Assembly (NCBI GenBank): GCA_903863425.1
Contig: CAIPBY010000012.1
Location: 1-38,539, forward strand
Direction: 5' to 3'
Length of the DNA stretch: 38,539 bases
Origin: Candidatus Buchananbacteria bacterium
Lineage (GTDB): Bacteria > Patescibacteriota > Patescibacteriia > 2-01-FULL-39-33
Each line of letters starts with the position of its first letter. The stretch's first letter is position 1. Below are positions 33,618 to 38,539 of the stretch, in pieces. The notes beneath the pieces were generated by a model, which saw only the letters and a program-made list of their open reading frames with translations, searched no databases and was not told the DNA's origin. The position numbers and the translations under genes are program-made.

Positions 33618-34016
33618 ATGACAGATCCAATTGCAGACATGCTTACTCGAATCAGAAATGCTTCCAGAGTCAAGAAGGCGGAGGTTTTTATTCCATTTTC
33701 CAAAATAAAATTGGCTATTATTAAAATTATGAAATCTCATGGTCTTATTGAAGGATATAGCGAGATTAAGCCAGGAGAAGACAATAAATTCGGCGGTATA
33801 ATGATAAATCTTAAATATGAAGATGGCAAACCAGCCATATCCAGCCTGAAGAGAATTTCTAAGCCAGGAAGAAGGGTTTATGTAGCCAAAGATGAAATGC
33901 CTAATGTTTTGAATAATTTCGGATTGGCCATAGTTTCCACTTCACAAGGATTATTCACCAACAAAGAGGCCAAAAAGATGGGTCTTGGCGGAGAAGTGAT
34001 TTGCGAAATATACTAA
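33618..34016 (+). CDS. rpsH: 30S ribosomal protein S8
   Basis: 132 aa. Starts MTDPIADMLTRIRNAS and ends STSQGLFTNKEAKKMGLGGE then VICEIY, both hallmark segments. It is a central 16S binder; in E. coli it represses the spc operon, here only a possibility. Confidence 0.98.
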   Translation: MTDPIADMLTRIRNASRVKKAEVFIPFSKIKLAIIKIMKSHGLIEGYSEIKPGEDNKFGGIMINLKYEDGKPAISSLKRISKPGRRVYVAKDEMPNVLNNFGLAIVSTSQGLFTNKEAKKMGLGGEVICEIY

Positions 34017-34017
34017 T

Positions 34018-34112
34018 TAAGTTAAAAGTTATAAAGTTTATCAAGTTCATAAAGATAATGCAAATACTAATTAAAAATTTAACTTTCTAACTTTATAAAC
34101 TTTACGAACTAA
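34018..34112. repeat. TTATAAAGTT-family inverted repeat between rpsH and rplF
   Basis: The left arm (34018-34054) reads TAAGTTAAAAGTTATAAAGT onward and begins just after the rpsH stop. The right arm (about 34079-34112) reads AACTTTCTAACTTTATAAAC onward and ends 5 bases before the rplF ATG. It carries several single-base changes relative to other copies. Confidence 0.83.
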
Positions 34113-34117
34113 ACTAT

Positions 34118-34663
34118 ATGAGCAGAATAGGAAAACAATTAATAAGCATTCCCAGCGAAGTTGATTTCAAGATTGACGATGGCTTTGTAGTTATCAAAGG
34201 ACCAAAAGGAGAACTCAAGCAATTTATCCATCCCCAGGTGATAGTTGAATCCAAAGATGGAGTTATTACTGTCAAAGTGCAGGATGAAAATGACAAAAGT
34301 CAAAGAGCTCTTTGGGGTTTGTACGGTAGTTTGGTTAAGAATATGGTAACTGGAGTAACTGTTGGTTTCGTAGAAAAATTAGAAATCAATGGAGTCGGCA
34401 TGAAAGCCGCAGTAGCTGGTAATAAGTTGATTTTAAATGTTGGTTTTTCTCATCCAGTAGAATATAATATACCTGTTGGGATGCAAATAACCGTAGAAGG
34501 CAATATCATTTCCATTGGTGGTATAGACAAACAGGTTGTCGGTGAAATTGCTGCTCAAATCAGAAAGATTAAGAAAGTTGAGCCATACAAAGGCAAAGGC
34601 ATTAAGTATGTCGGCGAGCAAGTTCGTCGCAAGGCTGGTAAAGCTGCCGCAAAAGCTAAATAG
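34118..34663 (+). CDS. rplF: 50S ribosomal protein L6
   Basis: 181 aa. Starts MSRIGKQLISIPSEV; the second repeat of the fold ends with KVEPYKGKGIKYVGEQVRRKAGK. It binds near the sarcin-ricin loop. An inverted repeat precedes it. Confidence 0.98.
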   Translation: MSRIGKQLISIPSEVDFKIDDGFVVIKGPKGELKQFIHPQVIVESKDGVITVKVQDENDKSQRALWGLYGSLVKNMVTGVTVGFVEKLEINGVGMKAAVAGNKLILNVGFSHPVEYNIPVGMQITVEGNIISIGGIDKQVVGEIAAQIRKIKKVEPYKGKGIKYVGEQVRRKAGKAAAKAK

Positions 34664-34672
34664 TAAAAATAT

Positions 34673-35026
34673 ATGAATAAAGTAAGATCAAAAATACAAA
34701 CAAAAGTTAGAAGGCAGGCCAGAACCAGAGCCAAAATTTCTGGCACGGCAACTCGTCCTAGGATTTCTGTTGCCCGCAGTTTGAGCCATATTTATGTTCA
34801 GATGATTGATGATGCTAGTGGAAAGACTATTTTATCTGTCAAAGACGGTGAAGTGTCTGCTGGTAAGAATAAGGTTGAAACAGCTTCTGCCGTGGGCAAG
34901 CTTTTGGGAGAAAAGGCAATGGAGAAGAAAATTACAGAAGCCGTTTTTGATAAGGGCATGAATAAGTATCATGGCCGGGTTAAGGCAGTCGCTGATGGCG
35001 CCAGAGAAGCAGGATTAAAAATATAA
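34673..35026 (+). CDS. rplR: 50S ribosomal protein L18
   Basis: 117 aa. Basic N-terminus, then RPRISVARSLSHIYVQMIDD, VGKLLGEKAMEK and GRVKAVADGAREAGLKI. It binds 5S rRNA together with L5. 9 bases after rplF. Confidence 0.97.
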   Translation: MNKVRSKIQTKVRRQARTRAKISGTATRPRISVARSLSHIYVQMIDDASGKTILSVKDGEVSAGKNKVETASAVGKLLGEKAMEKKITEAVFDKGMNKYHGRVKAVADGAREAGLKI

Positions 35027-35030
35027 AAAT

Positions 35031-35555
35031 ATGAATACAAAAGACAGCAGAAGAAAAAATCCTAGACTAAAAAAGGAAGAACCTGAATACCAACAGCAAA
35101 TTGTTGATATTGCTAGAGTTACTCGTGTTATGGCTGGTGGCAAAAGAATGAGCTTTCGAGCTTGCGTAGTTATCGGCGACAAAAAGGGAAAAGTGGGAAT
35201 GGGACTAGCCAAAGCCAAAGATGTTCCCATGGCCGTGCAAAAAGGCGTAAGACAAGCTGAGAAAAATCTTATCAAAGTAAATACTGTAAATGGTACTATA
35301 CCTCATGAAGTTTATGTCAAACTTGGCGCAGCCAAAGTGCTTTTGAAACCAGCTCCTCTTGGTACTGGTATTATTTCTGGAGGCGCAGCGAGATTGGTTC
35401 TTGAATTGGCTGGAATTGAAAATATTGTTTCCAAGATTTTGGGTACCAATAATAAAGTCAATAATGTTAGAGCGACTCTTAGGGCTTTGGAGATGCTTAA
35501 GAAGAAAAAAAAGAAGAATGAGAATATAGAAGATAAAGAGAAGGAAATAAAATAA
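35031..35555 (+). CDS. rpsE: 30S ribosomal protein S5
   Basis: 174 aa. Contains VTRVMAGGKRMSFRACVVIGDK, GLAKAKDVPMAVQKGVRQAEKNLI and VLLKPAPLGTGIISGGAARLV, with a Lys/Glu tail. It is a fidelity protein on the 30S. The gene after it should be rpmD (L30); here an inverted repeat lies there instead. Confidence 0.98.
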   Translation: MNTKDSRRKNPRLKKEEPEYQQQIVDIARVTRVMAGGKRMSFRACVVIGDKKGKVGMGLAKAKDVPMAVQKGVRQAEKNLIKVNTVNGTIPHEVYVKLGAAKVLLKPAPLGTGIISGGAARLVLELAGIENIVSKILGTNNKVNNVRATLRALEMLKKKKKKNENIEDKEKEIK

Positions 35556-35655
35556 GTTCATAAAGTTATAAAGTTCATAAAGTTATAAAGTAAATACAAA
35601 AAATAATTAAGAATTAAACTTTATAACTTTCAACTTTATAAACTTAATAACTAAA
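35553..35655. repeat. TTATAAAGTT-family inverted repeat at the missing rpmD position
   Basis: The left arm (35553-35592) reads TAAGTTCATAAAGTTATAAA onward and starts with the rpsE stop. The right arm (about 35618-35655) reads AACTTTATAACTTTCAACTT onward and ends close to the rplO ATG. No ORF lies in the 104 bases. Confidence 0.87.
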
Positions 35656-35659
35656 TTAT

Positions 35660-36109
35660 ATGTCATTAAACTTATCAAATTTAAAGCCAGCCAAAGGCTC
35701 GACCAAAAAGAAAAAGAGAATTGGTCGTGGAGGCAAAAGAGGCGCTTACTCTGGCAAGGGTATGAAAGGCCAAAAGGCTAGAAGCGGTGTTTCCGGTTTG
35801 AAGGCCTTGGGTTTCAGACAAACACTACTGCGAACTCCAAAGAGCAGAGGATTTCGAAGTATCAAGCCAAAGATGCCAGTCGTTGATATTGTCAGATTAG
35901 AGAAGAAAGTAGAAGATGGCGCTACTATCGACCTGAAAAAAATGAAAAGACTCAGTCTGGTTGAATCCAATATTAAATCAGTCAAAGTTATTGGTAAAGG
36001 AGAATTAACCAAGAAGTTAACTGTTATCGCCGACGGATATTCTGCAGGAGCCAAAGAATCAATTGAAAAAGCTGGCGGAAAGGCAGAGATTAAAGTAAAA
36101 AGTTCATAA
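35660..36109 (+). CDS. rplO: 50S ribosomal protein L15
   Basis: 149 aa. Starts with the typical LNLSNLKPAKGSTKKKKRIGRG and Gly/Arg-rich region, then GFEG-type assembly segment replaced by GLKALGFRQTLLRTPKSRG. The last two codons (Ser-Ser) and the stop lie inside the left arm of the next inverted repeat, so the repeat has shaped the C-terminus. Confidence 0.97.
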   Translation: MSLNLSNLKPAKGSTKKKKRIGRGGKRGAYSGKGMKGQKARSGVSGLKALGFRQTLLRTPKSRGFRSIKPKMPVVDIVRLEKKVEDGATIDLKKMKRLSLVESNIKSVKVIGKGELTKKLTVIADGYSAGAKESIEKAGGKAEIKVKSS

Positions 36110-36185
36110 AGTTTATAAAGTTCATAAAGTTGGGGAAGAAATCCATAACTTTATAACTTTCAACTTTATAACTTTATAAACTAAA
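36101..36185. repeat. TTATAAAGTT-family inverted repeat between rplO and secY
   Basis: The left arm (36101-36131) reads AGTTCATAAAGTTTATAAAG onward and contains the rplO stop. The right arm (36148-36185) reads ACTTTATAACTTTCAACTTT onward and ends 7 bases before the secY ATG. Confidence 0.87.
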
Positions 36186-36191
36186 GTTTAT

Positions 36192-37466
36192 ATGTTAAAA
36201 AAGTTAGCACAGATTTGGAAGATAAAGGATTTGCGCAGAAGTTTGCTTTTTGTTGGTGCTATGCTTATTTTATTTCGCATAACTGCTCAAATTCCTATTC
36301 CAGGAGTTGATGTGATTGCTTTGAAGAAATTATTCGCGGGCAATCAGCTTTTAGGATTGATGGACGTGTTCTCTGGAGGCGGTATGTCTTCTTTCTCGGT
36401 TACTATGTTGGGCGTCGCTCCCTATATTACCTCTTCAATTATTTTCCAGCTTTTGGCTATGGTTGTTCCTAAGTTGGAAGAATTATCCAAAGAAGGTGAG
36501 TATGGTAGGAACAAGATTAATCAATGGACTCGTTGGTTAAGTGTGCCTTTGGCCATACTTCAATCATTCGGTATGATTACCATACTTCGAAATTCATCCG
36601 CTCATGTCATAGGTAATTTTTCTCCAGCACAGTTAGTTGTAGCAGTTTTGACCATTACAGCCGGTACGGTTTTCTTAATGTGGATTGGAGAACTTATCAC
36701 TGAGAAGCAAATCGGCAATGGTATTTCTTTGATAATTTTTGCCGGTATTATCTCTCGTTTGCCTAGCGCTATTAGCAAGAATGCCGCTACCATGGATACC
36801 AGCACCATAATCAATATGGTTATTTTTGCTATTATTGCTCTTATTACCATTATTGGTGTGGTTATTGTGACAGAAGGACAGAGAAATATACCAGTTTCTT
36901 ATGCCAGGAGAGTACGTGGCAATAAGATGTTTGGCGGAACCAATACTCATTTGCCTATTCGTGTCAACCAAGCTGGTGTAATTCCTATTATTTTTGCTAT
37001 TTCTATTATTTTGTTTCCGCCCATGATAGCAGGATTTTTCGTCAATGCCAAGACGGTTATGATTGTAAATGTGGCTCAGTGGGTTATAATGCTGTTTCAA
37101 AATCAGCTTTTCTACGGAATATTGTATTTCGTAATGGTAGTGGCCTTCACTTATTTCTATACTGCAGTTATCTTTCATCCAGATCAGATATCAGAGAATT
37201 TGCAGAAACAAGGAGGGTTTATTCCTGGAATCAGACCTGGTAAAAGTACGACCGAGTTTTTGCAAAAGATTGTGACCAGAATTGTTTTCTCTGGAGCCTT
37301 GTTCTTGGGTATTATCGCGGTCTTGCCACTCATTACAGCTCAGATTACCGGAACCAAGGCCTTGGTTGTCGGCGGTACTAGCTTGCTCATCGTGGTATCT
37401 GTAGTCATTGAAACTGTAAATCAGATCAATGCTCAACTCTCTATGAGGGATTATGAGGAAATATAA
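36192..37466 (+). CDS. secY: Protein translocase subunit SecY
   Basis: 424 aa, ten predicted membrane helices. Conserved segments include LFRITAQIPIPGVD in helix 1, APYITSSIIFQLL, the C4/C5 loop region VTEGQRNIPVSYARRVRGNK and HPDQISENLQKQGGFIPGIRPG. It forms the protein-conducting channel. Standard place after rplO, followed by a terminator. Confidence 0.98.
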   Translation: MLKKLAQIWKIKDLRRSLLFVGAMLILFRITAQIPIPGVDVIALKKLFAGNQLLGLMDVFSGGGMSSFSVTMLGVAPYITSSIIFQLLAMVVPKLEELSKEGEYGRNKINQWTRWLSVPLAILQSFGMITILRNSSAHVIGNFSPAQLVVAVLTITAGTVFLMWIGELITEKQIGNGISLIIFAGIISRLPSAISKNAATMDTSTIINMVIFAIIALITIIGVVIVTEGQRNIPVSYARRVRGNKMFGGTNTHLPIRVNQAGVIPIIFAISIILFPPMIAGFFVNAKTVMIVNVAQWVIMLFQNQLFYGILYFVMVVAFTYFYTAVIFHPDQISENLQKQGGFIPGIRPGKSTTEFLQKIVTRIVFSGALFLGIIAVLPLITAQITGTKALVVGGTSLLIVVSVVIETVNQINAQLSMRDYEEI

Positions 37467-37468
37467 TT

Positions 37469-37490
37469 AAAAGCCCGTAAGGGCTTTTAA
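37469..37490 (+). terminator. Terminator after secY
   Basis: AAAAGCCC (37469-37476), a GTAA loop and GGGCTTTT (37481-37488), then AAAATTTT. The T run is short because it is in the stem. It would separate secY from adk. Confidence 0.6.
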
Positions 37491-37612
37491 AATTTTCAAT
37501 TTATAATTTTCAATTTTCAAACAATGATTAAATTTTCAATTATCAATTTTTAAATCTTGAAAATTGATTCATTGAAAATTGTTTGATAATTGGAAATTGA
37601 AAATTTGTAAAT
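37490..37612. repeat. TTGAAAATT-family inverted repeat before adk
   Basis: The left half has AATTTTCAATTTATAATTTT and related words (37490-37554). The right half (37556-37612) has the complements CTTGAAAATTGATTCATTGA, TTGAAAATTGTTTGATAATT and onward. It ends about 11 bases before the adk start. Confidence 0.78.
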
Positions 37613-37623
37613 TAATTACTATT

Positions 37624-38301
37624 ATGAATAAGAACGAAAAACCATTTGAGATTATTGTGCTCGGACCGCCTCTCTCTGGCAAAGGAACTCAGACAGAGCT
37701 AGTTGCCAAGACTTTTGATATACCACATATTTCCACTGGACCAATACTTCACACCATTAAATCCGACGTTTCTAATCCACTATCCTCCGAGGTTATGGGG
37801 TATATGGATAAGGGTCAATTAGTGCCTACTGAATTAGTAAATCGTCTAGTGGCTGATAGAATTAAGCAGGCAGATTGTAAGTTTGGCTATGCTATGGACG
37901 GCTTTCCTCGAACCTTGGAACAAGCTCAGTTTATGGATGTCAGTGCTGATGTGGATTATGTTTTCTCGATAAAAATTTCCGACACCACTATTATTGAGAG
38001 AATGTCCGGACGACGGGTTTGCAAAAATGGCCATACTTGGCACATGAAATATTCCCCACCGAAGGTTGAGGGAATTTGCGATGATTGCGGAGAACAATTA
38101 TTCCAAAGAGATGATGACAAGGAAGAGACTGTAAAAGCTAGATTGGAGATTTATCATCGTGAGACGGATGCTATTATTAAATTTTATACAGATAAAGGAA
38201 TGCTAATTGAAATAGATGGTGAGACTCACATTGAGGGAGTGTTTCAGCAGATAGTGAAGAAAATGGTGGTTGATTTGAGAGGGAAGATTGGGTGGAAGTA
38301 G
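37624..38301 (+). CDS. adk: Adenylate kinase
   Basis: 225 aa from ATG 37624; the frame is open to 37579, but that part is inside the upstream repeat. P-loop GPPLSGKGTQ at residues 14-23, the motif DGFPRTLEQAQF, and a lid with a Cys and CDDC pair plus His (KNGHTWH), suggesting zinc. It interconverts ATP + AMP and 2 ADP. It follows secY as in canonical spc operons but behind a repeat and terminator; no map or infA follows. Confidence 0.95.
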   Translation: MNKNEKPFEIIVLGPPLSGKGTQTELVAKTFDIPHISTGPILHTIKSDVSNPLSSEVMGYMDKGQLVPTELVNRLVADRIKQADCKFGYAMDGFPRTLEQAQFMDVSADVDYVFSIKISDTTIIERMSGRRVCKNGHTWHMKYSPPKVEGICDDCGEQLFQRDDDKEETVKARLEIYHRETDAIIKFYTDKGMLIEIDGETHIEGVFQQIVKKMVVDLRGKIGWK

Positions 38302-38310
38302 AAATTATAA

Positions 38311-38346
38311 GAGCGTCGCGATGTAATATCGCGACGTTCTTTTTTT
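38311..38346 (+). terminator. Intrinsic terminator after adk
   Basis: 12-bp stem (38311-38322 with 38328-38339; core CGTCGCGAT/ATCGCGACG, one G-T) with a 5-base loop and seven T. It is a clear end of the spc operon. Confidence 0.88.
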
Positions 38347-38348
38347 CC

Positions 38349-38539
38349 GTCATCCCGGGCTTGACCCAGGATCCAGGTTCTTTATTATTAATTTGTTTTT
38401 ACCTTTTCTTTTTCTAGGAAAAGAAAAAGCTAACAAAAAGAAAAAGTCGCTCGCTGTCAAAAATCATGGCTAGATTTTATGCTTCACTCCCGAAAATTTT
38501 ACTTACGCATGATCGTAAAATTTTCTGGTCGTTCTCGCA
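38349..38539. repeat. Composite palindromic repeats at the window end
   Basis: No gene is seen after 38301. Three pieces are visible. First, an ATCCCGGGCTTGACCCAGGAT-like imperfect palindrome (38352-38373), a sequence type widespread as small repeats in bacteria. Second, a CTAG-centred A/T palindrome (38402-38430). Third, 11-bp inverted arms GAAAATTTTAC (38492-38502) and GTAAAATTTTC (38515-38525), preceded by AAAATCATGGC, shared with the 17494-17660 element. Confidence 0.6.

Noticed and set aside
35556-35659. Possible short L30 gene between rpsE and rplO
   Set aside because: Only 104 bases of inverted repeat with stops; too short for the about 60 codons of L30.
9682-36185. Repeated A/T words as a CRISPR array
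   Set aside because: The copies are scattered, have no regular spacers and sit at gene junctions. No cas genes.
1-38539. tRNA, rRNA or replication origin
   Set aside because: No cloverleaf-like sequence, rRNA motif or DnaA-box cluster was seen on reading the gaps on both strands.

Overview
The window looks like a chromosomal segment of a Candidatus Patescibacteria (CPR, probably Parcubacteria-like) bacterium. The evidence is an AT-rich genome with standard-code genes, a spc operon lacking L30 (rpmD), a ComEC whose metallo-hydrolase domain is a separate gene, small membrane-anchored surface proteins with Ser/Thr-rich linkers, and very few Shine-Dalgarno sequences. No tRNA, rRNA or CRISPR array was seen. 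The lineage call is inference from gene content, not from a phylogenetic marker comparison.

Layout. 1-202: a divergent intergenic region with a good minus-strand promoter and terminator, which could be a short RNA or an attenuated leader. 203-6450: surface and division cluster, with two TM-anchored thrombospondin-type-3 proteins, ybeY, ftsA, a TM-anchored protein with two similar extracytoplasmic domains, and ftsZ. 6451-10713: an anaerobic nucleotide-reduction operon made of nrdD with an intein in the active-site region, a separate 51-aa ORF carrying the glycyl-radical motif that the large ORF lacks, and the radical-SAM activase nrdG. 10718-17472: a small membrane protein, prfB with its programmed +1 frameshift, comEC (channel part), a secreted CARDB protein, the detached ComEC-type MBL hydrolase, a lone CheY-type receiver and a divergent zinc-containing nucleoside monophosphate kinase. 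17473-18990: palindromic elements, a minus-strand orphan gene, and a 57-aa L28 gene (rpmB). 18996-26482: site-2 protease, then an interrupted str operon (rpsL, rpsG, Nudix, fusA, a minus-strand membrane protein, a Phd-like protein, tuf, rpsJ). 26711-38301: the S10-spc operon from rplC to secY and adk in canonical order without rpmD.

Non-coding signal is unusually rich. One family of A/T-rich inverted repeats built from TTATAAAGTT/AACTTTATAA words occupies at least seven gene junctions almost exactly from stop codon to start codon, with a half copy before ftsZ. One copy lies between the two nrdD pieces and supplies the stop of the first; its right arm ends 12 bases before the start of the second. 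Two other word families (TTGAAAATT and ACAAATTAC) have the same layout before fusA, adk and the MBL gene. Structured leaders precede rpsL (promoter plus terminator hairpin), tuf (crossing helices with one strand covering the ribosome-binding site) and rplC (nested hairpins plus an intrinsic terminator). A palindromic repeat is carried in frame inside comEC.

Best candidate for something undescribed: an anaerobic ribonucleotide reductase whose glycyl-radical domain is a separate small subunit, apparently created by insertion of an intergenic repeat, in a gene that also carries an intein.
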